A DNA stretch of 64,000 nt from Persicaria tinctoria (Eukaryota > Streptophyta > Magnoliopsida > Caryophyllales > Polygonaceae): the NCBI GenBank assembly GCA_037127255.1, contig JBANSL010000004.1:29292467-29356466 (forward strand), given 5' to 3'. The notes under the pieces were generated by a model that saw only the letters and a list, made by a program, of their open reading frames with translations, did no database searches and was not told the origin of the DNA. The stretch's first letter is position 1, and each line of letters starts with the position of its first letter. The position numbers and the translations under genes are program-made. This document shows positions 33,779 through 45,210 of this stretch, piece by piece.

Positions 33779-36108
33779 ATGGCAGGCCTTACCAAATCGA
33801 GAACGTTACTTACGAGCCTGAATTCAAAATTCGGCTCGAAATTGTTCGACTGCCATTGCCACGGAAATTGGCGGAGCCCCTCGACAATTCTCACAAATCT
33901 GGATTTCAATTTGGGTATTTTGAATAGCCCTTTCGTTGTTCGCCGCTCTGAATCCACCGTAGCCCAAACGGTAACGGATTTAATTCATGATGGTCCCGAA
34001 CATGGCCATGACCAGGTCTGTTTATCCTTCTTACTCTTAACTCCTGTTCGCTATAGTTTGAAATGAGAATCAAGTTGATTGCTGAAATGATTCATGCTTG
34101 TTTGATTCCTAAAATCTAACCAAACATCAAGATTCAGGAGTCTGTTTGAGTCATTCCTTATTGGAAACCGATTCTTGATTCCTGGAACCGCACCAAACGA
34201 CACTTTAGCAGAATGAATGATCTCATATGTAGCTATGACAGGTGTTGGACTTCCCTATTGGAAAGGTGAAGATCACTTCTAAATTGAGTTTTTTGTCCGA
34301 AAAGAGCGACAAGCGGGTTGATTGTTACAGAGTCCTGAATGAGGATGGCGGACTACATAGCGAACTCCCTGAGGTAAATGTGTGCTTCCACTGCTAAAAT
34401 GAAGGAACTGGACGATTGCTTGGTTTCTGAAATGTATGACCAATTTCAGGTCAGCAAGGACCTTGCTGTTAAAATGTATATTCAGATGGTTACCCTACAA
34501 GTTATGGACACCATATTCTATGAAGCGCAAAGGCAAGGGAGGATATCATTCTATCTTACTACCATTGGGGAAGAAGCCATTAATATCGCGTCAGCAGCAG
34601 CGCTGAGCATAGATGATATCATCTTTCCTCAGGTGAATAGCACGTCGCTCATCTGTCTGCTAAGATCCATTGCTCATCTGTTATTAGGGTAGGGATACTA
34701 CTCATTCCTGTTATTGTGCTCTGTCGAAATACAGTACAGGGAGCCTGGGGTTCTGTTGTGGCGTGGTTTCACCCTGCAAGAGTTTGCAAATCAATGCTTC
34801 AGTAACAAGGGTGATAGTTGCAAAGGCCGGCAAATGCCCATCCATTATGGGTCTAGAAAGCTCAACTACATTACCGTGGCATCAACTGTTGCGTAAGACA
34901 TATAAATCACTCCTTATAACTTCGGTTTGTTTCGCTGGTAGCCTGGTACCAACTTTGTAGATGTGAAACTTACCCTTTTCTGTGTATTCTCTTGTCCCTG
35001 CCCCAGTACTCAACTTATCCATGCAGTTGGTGCTGCGTACTCGCTAAAGATGGACAAGAAAGATGCATGTACGATCACATACTTTGGCGATGGAGGCACC
35101 AGCACGGTACTTGAAAAATTCTGATTGCTGTTACTTAGTTTGCACAGTCTAGAAATTTGAACTAAAGTTTAAGGATGATCTCTTTACCATTTTCTTCAGG
35201 GTGATTTCCATGCTGCCTTGAATTTCGCTGCTGTACTGGAAGCGCCGGTCATATTTTTCTGTAGGAACAATGGCTGGGCCATTAGTACTCCTCTGGAAGA
35301 TCAGATGAGAGGTATTATCTACCTCTCTTTTCTGTACTGAGAATTACTCACAAAATATGGAAAGGGAATATCTAGTATTATCTACCTCACCTTTTACTAC
35401 TTACAGGTGATGGAATAGTCGTCAGAGGGCAAGGGTATGGGATTCAAAGCATTCGAGTTGATGGAAACGATGCCCTTGCCATATACAATGCTGTTTCTGC
35501 AGCTCGTAGAATGGCCATCAGTGAGCAAAAGCCCGTCCTGATTGAGGTGATGTGCAGCAAATGTTTGCTTTGCAGGCTGAGAAAGAACACAATGTTAGCA
35601 CTAGTTGATGTCTTTCATGCTTGTCTGCAGGCCCTAACATATCGAGCCGGTCATCACTCCACTTCAGATGACTCAACGAAGTACCGCCCAGCTGCGGAAA
35701 TTGAAACATGGAAGAGGGCACGAGACCCCGTGATGAGATTCCGAAAATGGATAGAAGGGAGTGGCTGGTGGACTGATGCAGAGGAATCGGAACTGAGAAG
35801 CAATGCTAGGGTTGAGGTAAAATTTCCGCTCTTACCGATTAAGAAACTTCATGCATGCTTCTTGTAGTCGAGAATATAACCATATGTCGGTTTCATAGTG
35901 GTAGATAACTCTAACCATAGCCTGCTTCTACTTTCTATAGGTTTTGCAAGCAATCCAAGTTGCAGAAAAACTCGAGAAACCTTCTGTAGCTGACTTATTC
36001 ACAGATGTCTATGACGTTCCTCCATCAAACCTCTGTGAACAGGAGATGTCACTAAGGGAGACGATGCAAAGACATCCAGTAGATTATCCAATAAATGTGC
36101 CTGCATAA
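33779..36108 (+). CDS. BCKDHA: 2-oxoisovalerate dehydrogenase E1 subunit alpha (branched-chain), mitochondrial
   Basis: Nine exons: 33779-34015, 34242-34373, 34450-34632, 34735-34892, 35007-35106, 35200-35311, 35407-35546, 35631-35816, 35941-36108, all GT-AG, giving 471 aa. With E1-beta it decarboxylates branched-chain 2-oxoacids from Val, Leu and Ile in the mitochondrial matrix, using thiamine diphosphate. Residues 1-~60 are basic and hydroxylated without acids, a presequence. Conserved blocks: '[12 protein letters not shown]' (~185), thiamine motif GDGG (264-267) to RNN (292-294), and the phosphorylation loop GHHSTSDDS with Ser ~364. Oddity: residue 270, normally Glu in GDGGTSEGD, is Thr at the exon 5/6 junction. 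The first ATG in the frame is used; upstream the frame is open only from a GTG. Convergent with SAL1. Confidence 0.93.
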
Positions 36109-36425
36109 GACAATGGATCCAAATGCAGTGAATGCTGCATGCATGGTTGATGTGTATATAATTATTTGTATCATGAATTTTCTTTCATATAATAAGAAGC
36201 ATTTACTCCCTGTTCACAATAATGCAGAGAAATTAGGGCTTGCGAAAGTTCATGGGAAATACCCGCTGAGTACAACCTTGTTGTCTTAAAAAATTGTACA
36301 GGACACAGATTCCAGAACCAAAAAGAAATGGTACAAATTCAACTCAAGGGCTTAGTGCTATCAATTTATTGGTAAAATATGGAAGAACGAGGGCAAATGG
36401 GGTCATAAGTCTGAATAGGAGAGTA
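36109..36425. other. Convergent intergenic region between BCKDHA and SAL1
   Basis: 317 bp shared by two 3' UTRs. AT-rich (e.g. 'ATATAATAAGAAG' near 36187); no strong canonical AATAAA on plus. The two transcripts may overlap. Confidence 0.5.
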
Positions 36426-39074
36426 TCACAGAGATGAAGCTTTCTCATCAATGGATTCCTGAACTGCTTTTAAAAGTGACGGCATCAGCTTCTGGTTGCT
36501 CGCGACTATCCCAGCATGTAAGTCCAGATATTTACCCTTTGAGAAATCCAAGGGATTTCCAGCTGCATCGCATACTACACCTCCAGCTTCTGTAAACCCG
36601 TAAGTGAAAGAGTGAGAAAAATGTCAAAAAGGCAAAGATGCATGCCAAAAATAAAACCATTTCCCTCAAGTCCTTGACATACCTGTCACAACAATCGAAC
36701 CGGCAGCATGGTCCCATATTTTTTCGCGATAGCCAGCATGAGGAAACCGGAGATAAATGGCACCATCCCCTCTGCTCAGAGCACCATATTTCGCCTGGCT
36801 ATCAATCCTAACTGGTGGTGCTTTGACGCCAAGTTTCTGTTTAATTGAAAAATAGGCATGATCTGCCCAATAGATTCATGAATAGAACATTAAAAGGGTA
36901 TTTTTTCTGGAAGGAAATCCGATGCTTGCCTTTGCAATGGAGCTGGTCAAGTCATGTAATGAGTGTGCAGCTTCGAATGATTCAAAAAAGGATGCTTCTT
37001 CTGGGTTTTCAGTGGCAGTGACATGTACCTATACAGAGTATGATCAATCGGAAATTTGACGACTATAGGGCCATAGAGATGCTTATACATAATTTTTTAG
37101 TACAGATTAGGGTGCCTATTAAAAGAGAAAGAGCGAAAATAAGGAGATAGGAAAGAGCATACTTTCACGGGTGAAGACCCATCTAGTGGCTGCATGTAGG
37201 TTCCAGCACCAATAACAGCAAAGAAAAGGCAACCAACTTGGTTGTCCAATGGCACTCCAGTTTGATGACCAATAGATGCTAAAGGAAGATTCGGACAAGC
37301 CAATACACCAAGAACTACCTTTCCTTCGTCAAGTAGCCCTAATGCTATTGCGTATTGGTCTCCTCTCATGAACCTAACGTCCAAAGGTATTTGTAAAATT
37401 TAAATATCAGCAAGAAACATGAGCAGGAGAAATATAGAAAATCAGTTATCAAGAACATGAAGAAAAACAATAATCATCCAATCAGTAGGGAGTGAATTTA
37501 GAGATATGAAAAACTCAAGTTTCTTTTTAGGTATGGAGACTTCGGTTCAGCTGGGAGTAAATATGCAATGAAAAGTATCTTTGGTTAAATCAAGAACACA
37601 GATTTCTTCATCCAAGTCCAGATTCATATTTCTCATTCCAGCATATGGTCATCATAACCGAAGACCCCCTGATGAACAAGTGAAGTATACAGATAACAAA
37701 CACAGATTTCTTATCTAAACTCCAAACTCACCCCTTAGTACCATCAATGGGATCCAAAACCCAGTGCTGACCAACGGAACCACCTTCAGATCTGCCACTG
37801 TCAATAGCAGCAAGAACATTTTCCATTGACAAAGGAGAAAAACTATACGTCTTTTCACTTGATAAGGTTTCATTGACAAGTTGCGTCATGCGTTCTACAA
37901 TTCCCCCAGCACCATCTTTTCGGAGATCTGCTGAATCCTGATAGTTCGTCAGAAGCAACAAATAAAGCTCAAATATTTGGAAAAGAATCAACATTTGTAA
38001 TGTTCAAAGAGGATCTAACCAGTAAGTTACCTCTTCAGCCACTAGAGAAAATGGCCGATCAGGGAGCTCATGTTCAAGCACATAACTAACAACTGCCTGA
38101 GAACCTATCGTCAGGAAATATGGAGATGGAATCAAAAGTCGAAATCACCATATAATTGAAATATCCCTCCCCCCCGGGGGATAAAGGTAAGTCAAATACA
38201 GAAACTTTTCAGGATACAAAATGAAAATGAAGTCAAACTACAACTTATTCATGCAAGAGGAGCTGAGAATAGGGAAACAAACAAACAAAAAAACAAATAG
38301 ACTTCATTCCTTGGGAAGTTCAAGTGTAGAATCAGCTATTGTCGATCAAGCACAAGCACAAATTTGAGTACTTATGGTAAAGGAGGATTCTAGAAAAAAC
38401 TCGGGTTTGAAGACAAAAAAAAAAAACAGAAAAACGGTAATCAATCAATAGAAGAGTTGCATACCATAATCAGCTACTGTAACAGGACTCTTATCCAACT
38501 TTGACTGGACATCAGATTGGAGCAATGATTTTTGCACTTTCTGAAGGTAGATCAACAGTCCAGAATCAGAACAGTGCAACAGAAATAGTCAGCAAAGCAA
38601 TAACAAGCTTGGAACGCCAAATAACAGTGGAAACAAGTAATCTATCAAATGATCATTTTTCCAATTGTGTTCCAAATTTCCTGGCGCATTCAAGCATTAC
38701 TTACGGACAAACAAATTTGTGGCAAGCCAAGTTAACAACACTCATGGAAGTCTATCCATATTGGCGAACACTCGTCAATTTGCTACAAACATGACTTCAT
38801 CATCACAATCTAATGCAAGGCTTTCCGCCTCATTTCAACAACTCCAAACAACCGAAATTATAAATAAATGAATAAAAGTTGTCTACCAATTAAGAATCGA
38901 ATTCAACAATAGAACAAGAGCGAGTGTTGATTTGCAAAGAAAGCGAACGAATTGAGACCAAATGGCAGTGAAATCTAAGAATGAAAGAGGAAAAGGGGAA
39001 GAGAGTACCTGACAAAGACGAGCAGCGAGAGAAGCGGCCTTAGTGGCGGCGGCGAGCTCCTTCTGGTAAGACAT
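36426..39074 (-). CDS. SAL1: 3'(2'),5'-bisphosphate nucleotidase / inositol polyphosphate 1-phosphatase (SAL1/HAL2 type)
   Basis: Eight exons on minus: 39074-39009, 38540-38465, 38104-38031, 37937-37732, 37373-37163, 37028-36930, 36836-36683, 36589-36426; 349 aa, near the 353 of Arabidopsis SAL1. The enzyme hydrolyses 3'-phosphoadenosine 5'-phosphate to AMP, linking sulfur assimilation, exoribonuclease control and stress signalling. Visible: N-terminus MSYQKELAAATKAASLAARL; metal-binding Glu in VAEED (71-72); DPIDGT (134-139); WDHAAG (285-290) with EAGG following. Intron 6 has a GC donor (AAG|GCAAGC); the others are GT-AG. No clear transit peptide in this start. A LINE sits ~230 bp upstream of the ATG. 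Confidence 0.95.
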
Positions 39075-39304
39075 TGAGATGGAGAGGGAGATTGATGATG
39101 GAGAAAGTGAAGCCTTGACGATGAGATGGCGGTGGGAGAGGTGGACTGGTAGACTGATACCTCTGCTTCTCGCTCTCACCCAATTTATTGCCATTTTTCT
39201 TCTCTCTTCGTTCGTTCTCTTTTCCCTTTTTCTTTCTTTTTCCCTTTATTCATTGTTTTTTTTTTTCCAGAAAGGAGGGCGCCCTGTGTTATTAAACTAC
39301 TTTT
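39075..39304 (-). promoter_or_regulatory. SAL1 upstream region, cut by LINE
   Basis: Minus-strand 5' flank of SAL1: purine-rich on minus near 39170-39260, no clear TATA. The LINE target duplication at 39294-39304 marks where the ancestral promoter was split; the remainder continues from 39748. Confidence 0.4.
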
Positions 39305-39736
39305 AGTTGTCTCTATTGGCAGGTCAGTTTGCACCAATATCTCGGTGATTTACGCCGAAAATCTCGGACTCAGAATGGGTTTGCTACGAGCAAAGGAGTT
39401 GCAACTATCTACACTTCTGATCGAAGGAGATAACTTACTAGTGATAAATGCTCTACTGGGGGATTGGAAATGCCCCTGGACAATAGAGATGCTACAAGCT
39501 GATATTCTGTCTGATATCTCGTCCTTTACTTATGTTTCTATTCGTCATATTTTCAGGGAATCCAATGTTGTGGCTGACTACCTTGCTCGTAGTGCCCATG
39601 CATCCCCTGCCGACGATTGTTGTGAGGATGATCCAGAACTGCTTGTTCTCGTCCGGAAGGATGCGCTAGGAAGGGCCTCTGCTGCGGCCGACCCGACCTA
39701 ATTCTTATCTTGCGTCAAAAAAAAAAAAAAAAAAAA
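39305..39736 (+). mobile_element. 5'-truncated L1-type LINE with RNase H-like domain and poly(A)
   Basis: Flanked by an 11-bp target duplication AAACTACTTTT (39294-39304; 39737-39747) and ending in a run of A's. The only coding content (to a stop at 39699-39701) is the last domain of a plant LINE ORF2, an RNase H-like RVT_3 fold: 'AENLGLRMGLLRAKELQL', 'IEGDNLLVINAL', 'HIFRESNVVADYLARSAH'. About 430 bp long, so strongly 5'-truncated. Confidence 0.88.
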
Positions 39737-39747
39737 AAACTACTTTT

Positions 39748-39995
39748 CCCCGGAAGATAGTTTCCTTAGAGGTTCGTCTTCACTGCCCACAGGTCCTGAT
39801 GTGTCGCTGGCCTACGGTGCTATTTCGGGGTAGTGCTTGGCTTCGTCCCTCGTCTACGTCCTTGTCTTGTTCGATTTAATTGCATTTAGTCTCGATTTTG
39901 TAGAGTTTCTTGCATGTACTTTGCACCAACTTTGTATTTTTGTGTATGCTTTGACGGTTATCCATCTGCCGACTTGTCGGCCATCGAGGTCAATT
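39748..39995 (+). repeat. LINE-tail-like fragment
   Basis: Similar to 13290-13420 ('CGGAAGATAGTTTCCTTAG', 'TCGCTGGCCTACGGTGCTA', 'GTAGTGCTTGGC') but without a poly(A). An older fragment of the same family, in which the LINE at 39305 landed. Confidence 0.5.
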
Positions 39996-39999
39996 CTTT

Positions 40000-40426
40000 T
40001 ACCCTTTTCACGTGGTACCCCTGAGGTTTGAAATTCTTTCATCTCGTGCCCTTTTCTCTTCATTTTAACAGACCTCCGTACCCTCCTCCTTCTATTTTAA
40101 CAGCTCCGTTAAGTTCAAAATAAAAAATAAAATAAAATCAATTTACATCAAACAACCGGGGGAAAGAAGAGAAGACATGAACGTCCCCTCGAGCAGATGG
40201 AAGATCACAAAGGCTAGTCGCCGGCGTTGGGGCTTGGAGCCAGCAAAACCTGTTGGCAACTAACTATTCCGGGAGCAGGGAGGAAGACGCCAACAAAAGA
40301 AGCCCCCACCGCTAATACAATCTTCAAGCTTCTTCCCTGTGCCGAGCCGCCGCATGAGACGCCATAGCCAAGCCCAAACTCGCTGCCAAAGACGCCACCA
40401 CCGAACAAACTCCCCACTGGTGGTTT
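40000..40426. repeat. MULE-TIR-like fragment plus GC-rich segment
   Basis: 40005-40110 resembles the TIR of the 31890 MULE ('ACGTGGTACCCCTGAGGTTT', 'CTCGTGCCC'). It is followed by a GC-rich block (40214-40417), open on minus and Gly-rich, that I do not recognise. Possibly one end of a second gene-carrying MULE; no partner end found. Confidence 0.4.
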
Positions 40427-40870
40427 CTGATGTCCACTAAAATAGCCATGTTTTTATGCACATTTTAGCTCCTTATTCTATATTTTAGCTCCTTATTCTA
40501 TATACTTTGCATAGAGGTCTACATAAGTTTTGGTTTAATATTGCAAAATTCGGAGCCATTCCGGGACAAAACCAAGAAGAAAAGAAGGAAGCTGAGTTTT
40601 ACTCGATTTCGAGGAACTTTCCTCGATATCGACGAAAATGGTGAAGCAGAGCTTGCTCGAGAAAAGCCTTACCGAGAAGCTGAGGAGAGAAGACAACTCA
40701 AATCACAGTTTTCCTTGACATCGAGCAATCTTCCTCGACATCGAGTAAGCCTGGTAAGTATTATTCTTTGCATGGATTTGAGCTACAAAGTTACTCGACA
40801 TCGAGCAACATTTCCTCGATGTTGACCAAACCCAACTCGACAGACCACCAAAAGTCGAGCGCCATGTGCT
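40427..40870 (+). repeat. LTR fragment with TCGA words
   Basis: Begins TGATGTCCACTAAAATAG and contains TCGA-rich words ('CCTCGATATCGACGA', 'CCTCGACATCGAG', 'ACTCGACATCGAGC') like the inner Athila LTR, though the sequences do not align base for base. A partial plus-oriented LTR of a related family. Confidence 0.45.
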
Positions 40871-41640
40871 CAGAACCTCAAATCTGAGTGAAAATGTTGG
40901 AAAACCGACGTCCACACCCCTCCAAACTTGAAACATTGACGAACAACTTGGTTTCAAAGAGTTCTTAGGTGATAGGTAGGGGAATGGTATGGCAAAGGTT
41001 GAATTTTGTGGATGTAAGGTAATGGTGGAGAGTGTTTTGGTGGACATAATCGATTGAAATACAAGGCTTTAGGTTTTCGGAATTGATTCAAGTAGGCTTT
41101 TGGGTTTTGTAGATTTCTTGAGCAAGCTTGGTTGATTCAAAATAGGGAGTAACAATATATAGTGAGTTGGAGAGGGAAAATCTATCAAAAAGAAAAAGAG
41201 AAAATATTAGAACTAGATAGAAAAGAAAATGATAAAAGATAGAAACTCTAATCCTAATAAATAAGGAAACTAACCCTAAAAAGAAAAATCTAATCCTAAG
41301 ATAGATGAAAATAGATAAAAAGATAAAATAAACTAACCTAAGATAGATAGAAATAATCTAATCCTAAAACAAAATAAATCTAATCCTCAAAAGAATAGGA
41401 AACAATTAAAACTAACCTAAAACGAAAATAACCAAAAATAAAAAGCTATAAAACTTCCCTTCCAAATATACTAAAATTCGGACTCGTCGGGCGAACAGGG
41501 GGTGACGGGCGCCGTGTCCACAGAACGTGCATCTGTACTCCAAATCAAGCAAAACTCAATTCCGACACAGGTTTCAACTTACCATCACTTCCAAAATTTA
41601 GAGACACGATTGATCCTACTTTATTAAATTGAAAACTAAT
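40871..41640. repeat. Probable 3' LTR remnant or 3' region of minus-strand Athila-like element
   Basis: AT-rich, with many 'CTAATCCTAA' and 'GATAGAAA' words similar in style to 46270-46560 in the right LTR, and a 'GACGGGCGCCGTGTCCACAG' word near 41505. A full alignment with the right LTR is not evident, so the boundary is open. Confidence 0.35.
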
Positions 41641-41736
41641 TGCAAAATAAAAATAATACTACCTAACTATCTTGGGTTGCCTCCCAAGAAGCGTCTTTTT
41701 TTCACGTCTTTGGCTCGACGTGATGCATTTCTTGAT

Positions 41737-44240
41737 CAAGTTATTCCATCAAGAGCCTCTACACTTGTCCTTTTCAAGACAACAGGGGGAACTTTAGGAA
41801 TTCCTCCAACATATCCACCAATTGCATCCATCGATTCCTTCTTGAAATGAATTACTCCTGGAGGTTGCCCTTCAATTGCAAAGACCTCAACATTGTTAGG
41901 AATCGATTTCTCATAGGGAATAGCAATATAATCATTTGAATTAGACACATTGTCATGTGACTTAAACAAATTCTCAATTTTCCTCTTTGTTACAAAACTC
42001 AAGATTCATAGATTCAGTTGAAACAGAAGCATCTAACAAACCATTTGATTCATTCATGCGATTACTTTCATTAGAGTCAAGAACATCTACAGAATTATTG
42101 GTAGAAGAAACAATAGGCTCAAATATAGAAAACTCAATCTCTCTACCATCAAACTCCATAGTTAGTGAACTTTCAAAACAATCAATCTTAGTCTTAGCCG
42201 TTCATAAGAATGGCCTTCCCAAGATAATTGGGGTTTCAGGCGTACCTTGTTCCATATCTAGAATGAAGAAATCAGCTGGAAATATCAAATCATTCACCTT
42301 AACCAAAACATCTTCAACTACTCCTCTAGGCTTAATACTAGAACGATCAACGAGTTGTATAATAACACCAGTTTCAGATAATGCATTGAGACCCAAAAAA
42401 ACATGTACAAGTTATAAGACATAACATTGATTGAAGCACCTAGGTCTAACATAGCTTTGGTGAAGCTAGCATCACCTATTGCACATGGGATAGTAAACAT
42501 ACATGGATCTCCGCACTTTTCAGGCAATCTTTTCTGAAGTAAAGCAGAAACATTCTCACTTAAATTTACCTTTTCTTTCTTTCGCATCCTTTGCTCGCGT
42601 TTCATCGTGCATAATTCTTTCAAAATTTTTGCATATATAGCGAGGCACAATTTTAATCAAATTGAAAAGTGGAATATTTACCTCACAATGAGCAAAGGTA
42701 TCATAAAGAATTTGTTCATCTTCCCACTTACGATAAGATCTTAAGGTATGAGGAAAGGGTGGTGCAGGTCTTCCTCAAAAAACCACTATTTAGAAGATTT
42801 CTTCGGGGATTGAACAACGTCAGAAGTCGGATCCGTAACTAGAGGAGGCGATGGGCGCCGTGGTGAGGGGCGGCGGGCGCCGTCTATGCAGTGTGTCTCC
42901 AATTCCATTTCGTCCCCCTTATTTCCCAAATTAACTTCTTCACTAGGCCTCTCTTCAACATTACTAGTGGGCACATTCACTTGTTTACCTCCTCTAAGAA
43001 TCATGGCACTAACATTCTCATTCGGATTCACTACCACATGTGATGGCAACTTCCCGAATCTTTCGCTTTTAATTCACCAATCTCCTGAGCCATCTGACTC
43101 AACAACTTTTCTTGAACACTAATCTTGTCCAATAATAACCTCAATGTCTCATCTCTATCATCTTGTTGAGTGTTTCTAGGACGATTCTCAAATTGTCCTC
43201 TCTGAAAAGGAATTTGTTGCTGTTGGCCTCTGCCGTTGAAATAGTTTGAATTGTAGCCCTGATTGTAATTGTTAGCAAAGTTGCGGAGAGGTTCATAATC
43301 TATAGCATTCACTTCAGCAGTGTCCTCCTGAATCAAGGGACACTTATCATTCGGATGAGCTGGATCTCCACAAACATCACAAGGTCTAGGCTGATGGGAT
43401 TGATTCATTTGAATAGCCATCTTGTTCACTATCTCCATAAGCCTATTGATATCATCCTTGTGACCATCTCTCAAACTATCCAATTTATGAACTCCTCAAA
43501 CTCCTTGGTGTCTCCCATATTGTTGCGATGCATTAGCCAACCCTTCAAAAATCTGCATTGCTTCTTGAGGTATTTTATCCAAAATATATCCTCCACTAGT
43601 AGCATTGATGAAACTTCTATCAGTGTCAAGCAAGTCTTCATAAAGATATAGCACTACATCATCCTCGGGTATACCATGTTATGGACAACTACCCTTAAAC
43701 TTCTTGAACCACTCAACATACTCATAAAGACTCTCCGTAGGTGATTGCTCAATATTGGATAGCTCCTTCTTAATTTTGTTGAGGCGAGTCGCAGGAAAGT
43801 ACTTTTGTAGGAAAGCTTTCTTCAATTGCACCCAATAGCTTGCAGAATCTTTCAAGGTAAAAGGGAACACTCTCAACATCAATTGGTCATCGGTAAGGCC
43901 TTGGGGTCTAAGTCTATCACATACACTCACAAAGGTAGCAAGGTGCTTGTTTGGTTCCTCCCCATGCAATCCATGAAAGTAGGGCAAAATAGAAGACCAA
44001 TTCGACTTATACTCAAATCTTGAACCCTCAGGGAGATCAGAAAGACTAATTGCAAGTGGCATGAACACTCAAATTAGGTTCATTTAGGTTTCTCAGGGTC
44101 CTTCTTGGCGAATCAACAACTTCATATTCTGCCATCTCCTTGTTTGTCTCAAGTTCAAGCTTCCTTTTCAACCTAAGAGATCTTTCAATCTCACAATCAA
44201 AAGACAAAGGAAATGAATTAGAAGATCTAGTTTGAACCAT
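41737..44240 (-). pseudogene. Athila-like gag-protease, degraded
   Basis: On minus, ATG at 44240 (MVQTRSSNSFPLSFD, a typical Athila gag start) is followed by the gag core in another frame ('YFHGLHGEEPNKHLATF', 'SASYWVQLKKAFLQKYFP'), a TAA stop at about 43679-43677 where a Gln is usual, a zinc knuckle CDVCGDPAHPNDKC (~43360), and an aspartic protease with active site DLGAS (~42450) continuing in a shifted frame to 'PETPIILGRPFL' (~42205). Sequence to 41737 ('AIEGQPPGVIHFKKES') is open but unrecognised. At least two frameshifts and one nonsense codon. No reverse transcriptase or integrase. Confidence 0.8.
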
Positions 44241-44308
44241 ACAAGGACACAAAAGACTCAAAGTAAAGAGTATTTGAAATATATAAAGAAAAGCAAACTC
44301 CTTTCTTC

Positions 44309-44326
44309 TCCCTGACAACGGCGCCA
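44309..44326 (-). promoter_or_regulatory. Primer-binding site (Athila type), minus strand
   Basis: Minus reads TGGCGCCGTTGTCAGGGA between the LTR end (44333) and the gag ATG (44240). Two differences from the inner element's site. Confidence 0.8.
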
Positions 44327-44332
44327 AGAATT

Positions 44333-45133
44333 TGATGCGGGACGAATGTCGTTGGCACTTTCGCCCTTTATCAAATAGTAATAATATCCAAACTCAAACA
44401 CAAAACCAATAGATTAGGCAATAAATCACTTGATAAACCAAATAACTACTAGTATAGCGATGAAGTCTAGTGTCGAACCCACATGGAGAAGCAAATTCCT
44501 ATTCAATAACTCTAAGCAAGAACTCTTACGACAAAGCAATGATTTATAGCAAATAACCAGAATGTAAAAGTAACCAAATTTATGATTGCAAAGTAGATTG
44601 ATATCAAAGTAGAAAGAACATTTCACCTGTAATTCTCTGACAATTGTTGGAATTCATAGTCCTCAGATTGATCTATTAATTATTCATATTCATAGGTCTA
44701 CTTGACTAAAGTTGAGAGATCCGCGGAGATTCATTCATCTTATTCAATATCACTAAAGAATAGAATTAAGGACTCAAGTAATCAAGACCAATTGGCACAT
44801 TGACTCAATGCAATTAAGACTAATAGGCGTATACCGAGCTCAGCCCTAATCGAATATCCTCAACATAGATCAATTGAAATCATTCACTAAAAAGACAAAG
44901 AAACATTACTATCTCAATACATTTGTTTGCTATCAAGAAAACAACAACGAATTCATAGCTAAGATGTAATTTCTAACATGGTGATCAATCATAGAAAGGA
45001 ACAAAAATGTAATAATTAAGCACAAGATGATAACTAAGAATATGAATAACTAAATAAAAATCAAATCCTCACAATCCAAACAACCATGTCTTCAAATCAC
45101 AGGCAAAACTATGAGTTTAGCAACTCATAGGTC

Positions 45134-45210
<77 letters not shown>

